This document shows, one piece after another, positions 40,959-49,812 of a stretch of 64,000 bases of DNA; position 1 is the stretch's first letter, and every line of letters starts with the position of its first letter. Origin of the DNA: Methylotenera mobilis 13 (lineage in GTDB: Bacteria > Pseudomonadota > Gammaproteobacteria > Burkholderiales > Methylophilaceae); NCBI RefSeq assembly GCF_000384255.1, contig NZ_KB913035.1, positions 1,711,362-1,775,361 of the forward strand. The letters run 5' to 3'. The position numbers were made by a program, and so were the translations under genes. The notes beneath the pieces were generated by a model. The model saw only the letters and a list, made by a program, of their open reading frames with translations. It had not been told where the DNA came from and made no database searches.

Positions 40959-40975
40959 TTTTAAAAATTGACCCA
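40951..40975. repeat. 25-bp perfect palindrome overlapping the norC Dnr box
   Basis: TGGGTCAATTTT-A-AAAATTGACCCA shares one GTCAA half-site with the Dnr box. The far side reads TTGACCCAGTCA, itself a second imperfect box. It may bind a second Dnr dimer or a different regulator. Confidence 0.7.
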
Positions 40976-41145
40976 GTCATAAAACCATGTTCAATCATGC
41001 ATTAATCAAACTACTGGCTAGTGTTGTTCAATGGTAACGTTGACTATTGATTTATAAGTAGTTTGAACATAGAGGTTTAAGAGTTTCATGTAGAACCATA
41101 ACAATAAAAAGCAAAAAACTCATTCAGCAATGCATAAATGCATAT

Positions 41146-41319
41146 ATGTTGACTATTGAATCAATTATTCAAATGGGACAAAGTTTAAACATGATATTAC
41201 TTGCTGAGGGAGTAGAAACTAGCGCAAAGCAAGATGCCACCATGATTCAGTCAGGTTGTACGCGTTTTCAAGGATATTTATTGAGCAAGCCAAAACCAAT
41301 CGATGAAAAAGATGACTAA
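41146..41319 (+). pseudogene. Remnant of an EAL-domain gene (C-terminal end)
   Basis: A 57-codon frame reads MLTIESIIQMGQSLNMILL..., then AEGVETSAKQDATMIQSGC and FQGYLLSKPKPIDE before TAA. This is the characteristic end of EAL phosphodiesterases (AEGVET ... GC...QGY..SKP). No EAL sequence is recognisable upstream to norC, so the rest is deleted or replaced. The intact 1321-aa gene downstream ends with the related AEGVETLEQLNFLIQ, so duplication or recombination at the locus is possible. Confidence 0.75.
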
Positions 41320-41437
41320 CGGCAGAAGATTAACTAATTTTTTTTAAATGCACATCAAGAAATATCTATTCATCACATTGACCAATGTTTCATGTACACT
41401 TAGATAAAAATAAATGAATTGGCACTTAATCACTTAA

Positions 41438-44400
41438 ATGCAAGTTAAAATTAAACCAACCAATTTAATCACATACAAAGTTATCCTGTGGTTGCTCACC
41501 GGCTCTATTCTGCTAACCGGTTTTTACATCACACATAAGCTATGGTCTAACGCACAGCAAGACAACATAGCAAAACTACACGCAGCTCTGGAAGATTCGG
41601 CAGACGTCACTGTTAGCAATTTACGTGCTCGATTCAATGCTATTCTGGTCATTATGCGTGGTGTTAAAGGCTTCATTGACGCATCTGATGCGATAGAACC
41701 AGATGAATTTCATACTTATATAAAATCCCTTAACTTAGGTGATAAATTTGGCGTTAGAGGCATTGCACTTGTAGAGTTGATTGATGATGTCGACAAAAAA
41801 AGCCATATCAGCCATATCAGTAAAAGAGACCTTTCTGATTTTCAGATAAAACCAGCAGGCAAAAGAACTCTTTATGCCCCAATAACGTTAATCGAACCCT
41901 TAGATGAACCGAATATTCGTGCACTAGGATTAGATGTACTTACTTTACCGACTGCACTCACAGCGCTTGAGCAAGCAAGAGATACCAACGAAGCACGCAT
42001 TTCTTCACGTTTAACGCTTGCACAAGATTTAGACAAGAAAGATCAGCATGCTTTTGTCATGTATCTGCCGATCTATAAAAAAAATACATTAGTCAATAGC
42101 CTAGAAGCCAGACGTAACGCCATTATTGGCTGGGTTGATGTACCCTTCCGCATGACAGACCTGATGAATGGGTTTAAAGGCGAAATAGATAATGATGTGG
42201 CAATAAAAATCCACCAAGGGCTTGAGGCAACTGCTGATTCTTTTTTATACAGTTCTTCACATACACAATTTTCAGAACAAAGTGTTTCAACAAAAAGAGT
42301 CATAGAAATAGGCAGTAGCAAATGGAGCCTATTCTTCCGCACAACCCCAGCATTTGAAGCCAAAACACTTCCTTATGGCAAACCAATGCTTGTTGGTCTA
42401 CTTGGCTCCACACTGACAATCTTATCAGCATTTTTAGCATGGTTTCTATTCAGCAGTCGCCAACGTGCTGAAAATCGCTATCAAAAACTTTTTGACCAAG
42501 CAACTGATGGTGTTTTAGTTTTAAATTATCAGCATCGTTTCATTTCAGCCAATTTGGCGGCCATGAACATGCTGGGGTACCAACGTAAATCGCTATTATC
42601 GATGAGACTAAAAGATATATTAGTCAGCAACATTACAGATCGATCAGAGTTTATTACTCAATTAATGTCTGACAAATCAATCAAAGATGAATGGCAATGC
42701 CTACGCAATGATGGCTCTCAGTTCATTGCCGAAGTGAGTTGCCGTAAGCTAGACAACAACTACTATTTTGCTATTTTCAGGGACCTCACTGAAAGAAAGA
42801 AAGCGGAATATCGCATCAGTCATCTCACCCAACTTTACCAAGCATTAAGTGAGGTAAATCAGGCTATTGTACGTATGGGTGATGACAATGACTTATTTTC
42901 AGTTGTTTGCCGATGTTCTGTGAATTTTGGCGGTATGAAAATGGCATGGGTAGGACAACTTGATGAAGATAGTCAACAAATTTTGCCTGTAGCAGTTTAT
43001 GGAGACGGTATTGATTATGTTGATGGTTTAGTAGTATCAGCAGACGCAAGGCTACCTGAAGGCCTAGGACCCACTGGCAGAGCCCTAAGGGATAATCAGA
43101 CAATCATTATCAACGATTTCTCAACTGACCCCATTACATCATTATGGCATGACAAGGCGAAAGCATTTGGGTGGGGCTCATCTGTTTCCATCCCCATTCA
43201 GCGCGATAAAAAACCCTTTGCTGTACTCAATGTGTACCACGAAAAAACTAATGCTTTTGATGAAGAAGCCATTGCATTACTCCTAGAAATGTCAGGAGAT
43301 ATCAGCTTTGCGCTAGATAATTTCGACAGAGAGTCAAAAAAACAAAAGCTTGCTTCAGCACTGGATCACGCACACAAACATATTAGTCAAATCATCAATC
43401 TCAGCCCTGCCGTTATTTACACACTAAAAGCCAATAAAAACGATGGATTTACCATTGATTTCATTAGTGAAAACGTCTACAAGATGACAGGTTACCCAAA
43501 AGAGGATTGGGTTGAGCACGACTTTTGGATCAACCATATTGATGCGGAAGACCTAGCAAAGGTAGTAGCAGCACAAGAGACCTTGTTCGAAACTGGCACA
43601 TTAAACCATCATTATCGCTTTAATCATGCTAACGGTAATCGCATATGGATTGAAGATCAGGTCATGTTGATTCGTGATGATCACGGCAAGCCAGTGGAGA
43701 TTATAGGTGCATGGCTTGATATTACAGAACGACTAGATGCTGAAGAAAAGTTACGCATTAACGCTAAAGTATTCGAATCCAGCCGTGAAGGTATTCTGAT
43801 TACCAATGAAAAAAATGAAATTATCTCAGTCAATAGAGCCTTTACTACGATTACAGGTCATGAGCCTGATGATGTGATTGGAAAAACACCCAACATTATT
43901 ATTTCAGGAAATATCACACCAGCCTTTAGCGACGCGATGTGGGAAAACATCAGCAGATTTGGCTATTGGCAAGGTGAAATTGCAAGCCGTAGAAAAAATG
44001 GCGAGCTATACCCTCAGTGGCTTTCTATTAGTACAATTAAAGGCTTGAATGGAAAAGTTTCTCAACATATCTGTATTATCACAGACATTTCAGAGCGCAA
44101 AATAGCTGAAGAACGCATACAGTTCTTAAGTAACTTTGACCCACTGACTAACCTGCCTAACCGAACGCTACTGAATGATAGAACGACGCTTGCCCTCGCC
44201 TCCGCTAAGCGGACAAAAAGTACCGCTGCATTAATGTACCTTGATCTTGACCGTTTCAAATTCATTAATGAGTCTTTAGGTCCAACTGCTGGTGACCGAG
44301 TGCTAAAAGAACTCGCAGAGCGTTTAGTCGCCAGCCTTTATCCAGAAGATACCGTATGTCGCCAAGGTGGTGATGAGTTTATTATTTTACTGCCCAATAC

Positions 44401-45403
44401 CGACGCTGAAGGTGCTGCACATGTGGCTAAAAAACTACTAGATGTCATTGCACAACCTTTCAACTTTAATGGGCAGCGAATCGTTTTAACAACTAGCATT
44501 GGTATAGCAGCCTATCCGCAAGATGGTCTTAACTTTGAGCAGTTGGCACAGTCTGCAGATGCTGCATTTTACCGCGCAAAACATGAGGGGCGTAATAATT
44601 TCCAATTTTTTGCTCGCCAAATGCATGAACAAGCCAACGATGTTCTGCAACTCGAAAATGAACTACGCAACGCCATAGAGCATGAACAGTTTTTGTTACA
44701 TTACCAACCACAATATGACAGTAAAACATCAAAAATTGTTGGTTTAGAAGCACTCATTCGCTGGCAACATCCAGAAAAAGGATTGGTTTCACCTGCCTTA
44801 TTTATTCCAATTGCTGAAGAAAGTGGTCTCATTACCGAAATTGGTGATTGGGTCTTACGTACAGCGGTTCAGCAAATCGCCACTTGGCAAAGTGCCGGCT
44901 TAAAAGCTGTGCCTGTTGCCGTTAACTTATCTGTGGTTCAGTTCCATCAAGACACCCTCTATGGGAGTGTTTGCCAGATTCTAAGAGACACCAAAGTTGA
45001 CCCCAATATGCTGGAGCTAGAACTCACTGAAGGCATTGCCATGGAAGACTCTGAACGCACACTGAATGTGTTGAACCAGTTAAATACACTAGGCGTCAGA
45101 CTCTCTATCGATGACTTCGGCACCGGCTACTCTTCACTTAGTTATTTAAAGAAATTTAAGATTGATAAACTAAAAATTGATCAATCTTTTGTAAGAGGCT
45201 TAGGCAGTCATCCTCAAGATGCAGCAATTATCACCGCCATTATCAGCATGGCAAAAAGCTTGGGATTTAAAACCATTGCAGAAGGTGTTGAAACACTAGA
45301 ACAATTAAACTTTTTAATTCAACATGAATGTGATGAAATTCAAGGATACTATTTCAGCAAACCACTTCCTAGCAACGAGGTTGCTAATCTACTGACTCAT
45401 TAA
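41438..45403 (+). CDS. CHASE-PAS-GAF-PAS-PAS-GGDEF-EAL sensor protein
   Basis: Very large (1321 aa) c-di-GMP signalling protein. N-terminal helix at about 13-33, periplasmic CHASE-like domain to about 310, second helix near 317-340, then PAS (350-450), GAF (465-620), PAS (650-770), PAS (775-890), GGDEF (RQGGDEF near 975) and EAL (EALIRWQHP near 1102; DDFGTGYSSLSYL near 1225). Both catalytic domains have intact motifs. It combines an outside signal with several cytosolic ones. Stands alone between the EAL remnant and tauE. Confidence 0.93.
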   Translation: MQVKIKPTNLITYKVILWLLTGSILLTGFYITHKLWSNAQQDNIAKLHAALEDSADVTVSNLRARFNAILVIMRGVKGFIDASDAIEPDEFHTYIKSLNLGDKFGVRGIALVELIDDVDKKSHISHISKRDLSDFQIKPAGKRTLYAPITLIEPLDEPNIRALGLDVLTLPTALTALEQARDTNEARISSRLTLAQDLDKKDQHAFVMYLPIYKKNTLVNSLEARRNAIIGWVDVPFRMTDLMNGFKGEIDNDVAIKIHQGLEATADSFLYSSSHTQFSEQSVSTKRVIEIGSSKWSLFFRTTPAFEAKTLPYGKPMLVGLLGSTLTILSAFLAWFLFSSRQRAENRYQKLFDQATDGVLVLNYQHRFISANLAAMNMLGYQRKSLLSMRLKDILVSNITDRSEFITQLMSDKSIKDEWQCLRNDGSQFIAEVSCRKLDNNYYFAIFRDLTERKKAEYRISHLTQLYQALSEVNQAIVRMGDDNDLFSVVCRCSVNFGGMKMAWVGQLDEDSQQILPVAVYGDGIDYVDGLVVSADARLPEGLGPTGRALRDNQTIIINDFSTDPITSLWHDKAKAFGWGSSVSIPIQRDKKPFAVLNVYHEKTNAFDEEAIALLLEMSGDISFALDNFDRESKKQKLASALDHAHKHISQIINLSPAVIYTLKANKNDGFTIDFISENVYKMTGYPKEDWVEHDFWINHIDAEDLAKVVAAQETLFETGTLNHHYRFNHANGNRIWIEDQVMLIRDDHGKPVEIIGAWLDITERLDAEEKLRINAKVFESSREGILITNEKNEIISVNRAFTTITGHEPDDVIGKTPNIIISGNITPAFSDAMWENISRFGYWQGEIASRRKNGELYPQWLSISTIKGLNGKVSQHICIITDISERKIAEERIQFLSNFDPLTNLPNRTLLNDRTTLALASAKRTKSTAALMYLDLDRFKFINESLGPTAGDRVLKELAERLVASLYPEDTVCRQGGDEFIILLPNTDAEGAAHVAKKLLDVIAQPFNFNGQRIVLTTSIGIAAYPQDGLNFEQLAQSADAAFYRAKHEGRNNFQFFARQMHEQANDVLQLENELRNAIEHEQFLLHYQPQYDSKTSKIVGLEALIRWQHPEKGLVSPALFIPIAEESGLITEIGDWVLRTAVQQIATWQSAGLKAVPVAVNLSVVQFHQDTLYGSVCQILRDTKVDPNMLELELTEGIAMEDSERTLNVLNQLNTLGVRLSIDDFGTGYSSLSYLKKFKIDKLKIDQSFVRGLGSHPQDAAIITAIISMAKSLGFKTIAEGVETLEQLNFLIQHECDEIQGYYFSKPLPSNEVANLLTH

Positions 45404-45456
45404 ACTCTACTGATTCATTAAACCAACGCCTTATTAGCACTATTAACAAACAGCAC

Positions 45457-46299
45457 ATGAACTTTGATTTAATTTTAACTTTTTTAGCACTTGGTGCTTT
45501 TGTTGGTTTAGCAGCAGGTCTACTGGGTATTGGCGGTGGTGGGGTATTAGTACCGATGCTGACAGCAATATTCTTAAGCCAAAACATCGCAGCCGACCAA
45601 GTCGTGCATTTAGCATTAGGTACATCAATGGCTTGTATTATGGTGACTTCACTCTCTAGCTTACGAGCTCACCATGCAAATGGTGCTGTGGTTTGGCCGC
45701 TAGTCAAGCTAATGGTCTTAGGGGTTGTTCTTGGTACCTTCTCAGCAACGTTTATTGCTTCAATGATCAGTTCAAAAGCGCTAGCCATATTCTTTGCATG
45801 CTTTATGGCTTACGTGGCGATTCAAATGTTCTTTAACTCAACATCAAAAAGCCTCCAGAACAATCAGCCCAGCACTCATCATGAGATTAACCGAGTTGAG
45901 CTCATGTTAGCGTCAATCGGAATAGGCTCAATTTCTGCCATCGTTTCCATCGGTGGTGGCTCAATTACCGTACCCTATTTAACTTGGCGCAAGATTGACA
46001 TTAGAAAAGCGATCGGTACTTCTGCAGCGATTGGCTTTCCATTATCAGTTGCCGGCAGTCTTGGCTATTTATTAAGCGGCTGGTCACATACTCCACCAAC
46101 TCCTTACACCTATGGATTTATTAACTTACCCGCTGTATTGGTCATTTCAATCACCAGCTTTTTGGCCGCACCGCTTGGGGCAAATCTTACGCAAAAGCTC
46201 CCTGTTGGTACACTTAAAAAGATATTCGCAATACTACTCGCGCTATTAAGTCTAAAAATGCTTTGGAACCTGCAATTATTGCCTTGCTGCAACTTTTAA
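45457..46299 (+). CDS. TauE/SafE-family (TSUP) exporter
   Basis: A 280-residue membrane protein with about eight helices and two inverted TSUP repeats, each with a glycine-rich motif: GLAAGLLGIGGGGVLVPML and ISAIVSIGGGSITVPYL. The family exports sulfite, sulfoacetate or related anions; the substrate here is unknown. It lies 67 bases before the FAD/CNB/Fe-S gene in the same direction and may belong to that unit. Confidence 0.85.
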   Translation: MNFDLILTFLALGAFVGLAAGLLGIGGGGVLVPMLTAIFLSQNIAADQVVHLALGTSMACIMVTSLSSLRAHHANGAVVWPLVKLMVLGVVLGTFSATFIASMISSKALAIFFACFMAYVAIQMFFNSTSKSLQNNQPSTHHEINRVELMLASIGIGSISAIVSIGGGSITVPYLTWRKIDIRKAIGTSAAIGFPLSVAGSLGYLLSGWSHTPPTPYTYGFINLPAVLVISITSFLAAPLGANLTQKLPVGTLKKIFAILLALLSLKMLWNLQLLPCCNF

Positions 46300-46366
46300 C
46301 GTCAATCTAAGCGCATGTTTTGGCATATAATCTAATTCTTACATAATCGCTTTTTCTAACGTTTTC

Positions 46367-48853
46367 ATGCGCAATCACTTTGATGTCATTATTATTGGTG
46401 CGGGGCCTAGCGGCTTATCAGCAGCCGCACGTGCATCTGAGCAAAAGCTTTCTTATCTGGTCTTAGAGGCTGCAGAAGCTGCTGCTAATACCATTCGTAA
46501 CTATCAACGCCGCAAACTGGTGATGGCGGAGCCTCGCGGCTTACCGTTAAGAAGCCCTCTACCCTTTGCTGCCTCACTCCGTGAATCTGTATTAGATGCT
46601 TGGGAAAGCTTGATTGAAAAATATCAAATTAATATACGATACCAAGCAAAAGTGGTTGCAATCTCGCGTAAGGGTGGTTCAGATAGTAAAACTGAGCCTT
46701 TAAAAGTAGAGTTAAGTGATGGTGACGCGTTCACTGCAGATAACGTGATATTAGCCATTGGCGTGCAAGGTAATTTGCGTAAACTAGAAATTCCTGGCGG
46801 TGACTTACCTCAAATCCAGTACCAATTAGATGATCCAGAAGCTTACCAAAATGAAACCATCGTAGTCATTGGTGGTGGTGATACTGGTGTTGAAAATGCG
46901 CTGGCTCTCACTGGCCGTAATCAGGTCATTGTGTTAAACCGTGCCGAAGACTTTAGTAATTGTAAGGAAAGCAACCTTACTCAATTAACAGAAGCGAGAC
47001 AAAGAGGCGCCCTAGACTGGTTGTTAGAAACACGTCCACAGTCTATTGAGCAAAACAGTAAAGGTGAGTTTCCAATCACATTGTTCGCTGATACCCCCAA
47101 AGGGGTTGAACGCATTCCATGCCATCGGATTATTGCACGTCTAGGTGCACTACCTTCTAGGCCTTTACTTGAAAGCTTCGGCGTAGCTTTTCCTACCGCA
47201 GACTTAGCTGCCCTGCCAGTGCTTTCATCCCGCTACGAATCTAACGTACCTGGCTTATATATTATTGGTGCACTTGCTGGTTACCCACTAATAAAACAAG
47301 GGATTAACCAAGGTTACGAAGTCATTGAGCATATTCTTGGTAACCCAGTTGAAGCCGCTGATACAGCATTACTAAGAGAAAAGTTTGCAACTTTTTGTTC
47401 TGACCGTGGCATTGAAGACGTACTTGATAAGATTCAGCGTAGCGTTCCATTGTTACGCCTGCTCAACTCGCTACAACTGAGAGAGTTAATTCTAGAAAGT
47501 AATATTTTACTACCAGCACCAGGCGACACCATCTTTGAACGTAATGACTATAGCACTTCGTTCTTTTTTGTGATCGAAGGTGAATTGGAAATGCTCATTG
47601 ATGAAGATGACATTCCTGATGACACCTTCAAAAGTGGCGAGTTCTTTGGTGAAATGGGCTTATTATCGGGTCGCCGCAGAATTGCAACAGTAAGAGCTAA
47701 AACACATTGTGCGCTGATTGAAACACCACGTCGTGTCATATTAAAACTCATTAATTCAGTGCAAGCCATGCGCAGAACACTGGATGAAGTCGCCATTAAA
47801 CGGATTGTACATGCATGCATTGGCCTCACTTTAAGTGAAGATGACCTCAATGACCTAGCATCACATGCTGTTATTAAGCAATATGCTGCTGGTGAAGAGC
47901 TGTTTCATGAAGGCGACGAAGCGGATGGTCTTTACTTAATCAGGCGTGGCTCTGTCACGGTTTCACGCATGATGACAGGTCGAGAGGTTGTTCTATTTTA
48001 TGTGGCCGCAGGTAATTACGTTGGTGAAATGTCTTTAATTTCTGGCGAACCCCGCTACGCCACAGTACGCGCAGCAATTGCGACTGAAGCTATTTTAATT
48101 GATGTGGCACGGATGCAAGGTATCATTGCGCGCAACCCTGAAGTTCGCGCATCACTAGATGCTCGTTATTTACAACATTTACAAGAACAAGAAAAAAGAC
48201 AGCAATCAGAAACCTCATCAGAAGGCGGTAGCAGTTTTTCCAGTCAAACCACTCAATCCAGCCTAATTTCCTTTTTAATACAACAAGGTGTAGGTGAAGC
48301 TACTGACGTTTTACTGATTGACGAGTCGTTATGTGTACGCTGTAACCATTGCGAACAAGCTTGTGCTGATACGCATGGCGGCGCTACACGGCTAGATCGC
48401 GATACTGGCCCCATATATGCCAACATTCGTGTACCTACGTCTTGCCGCCACTGTGAACACCCTCATTGCATGAAGGACTGCCCACCGGATGCCATCCATC
48501 GAGCACCGCATGGCGAAGTCTACATTGATGACAGTTGCATTGGCTGTGGTAATTGCCAACAAAACTGCCCATACGATGTGATTCAAATGGCAGTGATTCA
48601 GGATCAACCAGAACAAAGTTTATGGCAAATGCTTCTCGGTATTCAACCTAAACAAGTGGCATCGACTAACAATACAAAAGTTGCCGTCAAATGTGACATG
48701 TGTAAAGACATTGCCGATGGTCCAGTATGTGTTCGCGCTTGTCCAGTTGGTGCGGCTTTGCGGGTCAATCCTGAAGAACTTTTAGGCTATGCAAGCAATA
48801 ATGCCGCGAATAGTGCTGATGAACACAATCTACTCGGAATAGATGATGCTTAA
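46367..48853 (+). CDS. FAD/NAD(P) reductase with two cNMP-binding domains and a 4x[4Fe-4S] ferredoxin domain
   Basis: An 828-residue fusion. Residues 1-330 form a thioredoxin-reductase-like flavoprotein: FAD loop GAGPSG near 11, NAD(P) loop GGGDTG near 169, LYIIGALAGYPLIKQG at its end. No CxxC redox pair is seen. Two cyclic-nucleotide-binding domains follow, with intact phosphate cassettes GEMGLLSGRRRIATVRA (near 428) and GEMSLISGEPRYATVRA (near 553). From about 650 there is a DmsB/NrfC-type domain with four cysteine groups (CVRCNHCEQAC, CRHCEHPHCMKDC, CIGCGNCQQNC, CDMC...CVRAC). No signal peptide, so cytosolic. It should carry electrons between NAD(P)H and the membrane protein next to it, gated by cyclic nucleotide. 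Function is inference. Confidence 0.85.
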   Translation: MRNHFDVIIIGAGPSGLSAAARASEQKLSYLVLEAAEAAANTIRNYQRRKLVMAEPRGLPLRSPLPFAASLRESVLDAWESLIEKYQINIRYQAKVVAISRKGGSDSKTEPLKVELSDGDAFTADNVILAIGVQGNLRKLEIPGGDLPQIQYQLDDPEAYQNETIVVIGGGDTGVENALALTGRNQVIVLNRAEDFSNCKESNLTQLTEARQRGALDWLLETRPQSIEQNSKGEFPITLFADTPKGVERIPCHRIIARLGALPSRPLLESFGVAFPTADLAALPVLSSRYESNVPGLYIIGALAGYPLIKQGINQGYEVIEHILGNPVEAADTALLREKFATFCSDRGIEDVLDKIQRSVPLLRLLNSLQLRELILESNILLPAPGDTIFERNDYSTSFFFVIEGELEMLIDEDDIPDDTFKSGEFFGEMGLLSGRRRIATVRAKTHCALIETPRRVILKLINSVQAMRRTLDEVAIKRIVHACIGLTLSEDDLNDLASHAVIKQYAAGEELFHEGDEADGLYLIRRGSVTVSRMMTGREVVLFYVAAGNYVGEMSLISGEPRYATVRAAIATEAILIDVARMQGIIARNPEVRASLDARYLQHLQEQEKRQQSETSSEGGSSFSSQTTQSSLISFLIQQGVGEATDVLLIDESLCVRCNHCEQACADTHGGATRLDRDTGPIYANIRVPTSCRHCEHPHCMKDCPPDAIHRAPHGEVYIDDSCIGCGNCQQNCPYDVIQMAVIQDQPEQSLWQMLLGIQPKQVASTNNTKVAVKCDMCKDIADGPVCVRACPVGAALRVNPEELLGYASNNAANSADEHNLLGIDDA

Positions 48854-48865
48854 AGGGAATATTTA

Positions 48866-49696
48866 ATGCAACAAAGCAATATGTTCGACTATAAAAACTA
48901 TCGCTATTTCAAAATAGCGGTTGTGATTATTTTAATTGCATTCGCTGCTTTTTTGTTTTTTGAGCCTGCTGTGGGTCATTATGGTGGTAGCTGGCTTGGT
49001 TATACACTAGGCACAATATCAGCACTCATGGTGCTCTGGATGACTTGGTATGGCATCAGAAAACGTCGCTATCGTGGCACAGGCGCAACGCAAGGTTGGT
49101 TATCCGCCCATATTTACTTAGGCACAGCACTTACAGTTTTTGTCACATTACATAGCGGCTTTCATTTTGGGCTTAACATTCACACCCTAGCCTATGCTTT
49201 ATTGTTGATTGTCGTCATCAGTGGATTTTTTGGTAATTACACCTACATGATTTATCCACGTAAAATGACAGAAAACATGGGGGAAGATAGCCTGGATGGT
49301 CTTTTATTAAGAATTGCTGAGGCAGACAAACTGGCTCGCAAAATTGCTCTACTCATGCCAGATGAGATCAACAATACTGTGTTACGCGCATGCCGTGAAA
49401 CTTCGATTGGCTTAAGCTTAATTGACCAATTAAGTGGCTTTCAACCTAACTGTCCTTCAGCAAAAGCAGTGCAAGAGCTCACCGTACTTGGTCAAAACTT
49501 GGCCGTGGATCAACGCAAAGTGTATCGTGAGCTATATTCAATTATGGTGCGCCGAGAGTCTTTAGTTAAACGCGCTCGACAAGACCTGATGTACCGTGCA
49601 AGACTTGGCATCTGGCTATACTTACATGTGCCGTTTACCGTGGGCTTATTAGTAGCAATGCTGGCACATATTGTTGCCGTATTTGTTTATTGGTAA
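48866..49696 (+). CDS. Membrane cytochrome-b-like subunit with two His-x13-His pairs
   Basis: A 276-residue protein with about five helices (near 16-36, 44-61, 82-102, 106-128, 250-274) and a cytosolic helical insert at about 130-245. Histidines H82/H96 on the third helix and H254/H268 on the last helix are both exactly 14 residues apart, the spacing used to bind two stacked b-type haems in cytochrome b of the bc1 complex. No named family is recognised. It follows the Fe-S protein by 12 bases and precedes the decahaem gene, so it is the natural membrane link. Confidence 0.7.
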   Translation: MQQSNMFDYKNYRYFKIAVVIILIAFAAFLFFEPAVGHYGGSWLGYTLGTISALMVLWMTWYGIRKRRYRGTGATQGWLSAHIYLGTALTVFVTLHSGFHFGLNIHTLAYALLLIVVISGFFGNYTYMIYPRKMTENMGEDSLDGLLLRIAEADKLARKIALLMPDEINNTVLRACRETSIGLSLIDQLSGFQPNCPSAKAVQELTVLGQNLAVDQRKVYRELYSIMVRRESLVKRARQDLMYRARLGIWLYLHVPFTVGLLVAMLAHIVAVFVYW

Positions 49697-49812
49697 TGGC
49701 AAACTTAATTATTTATGTGTGAATAAAGCCAACACGCAGCATCTAATGCATTTGAAATAAAAACAACAATGCCAAATAAAGCACAAGCAAAAGCAGATGA
49801 ATAGAACTTTTT

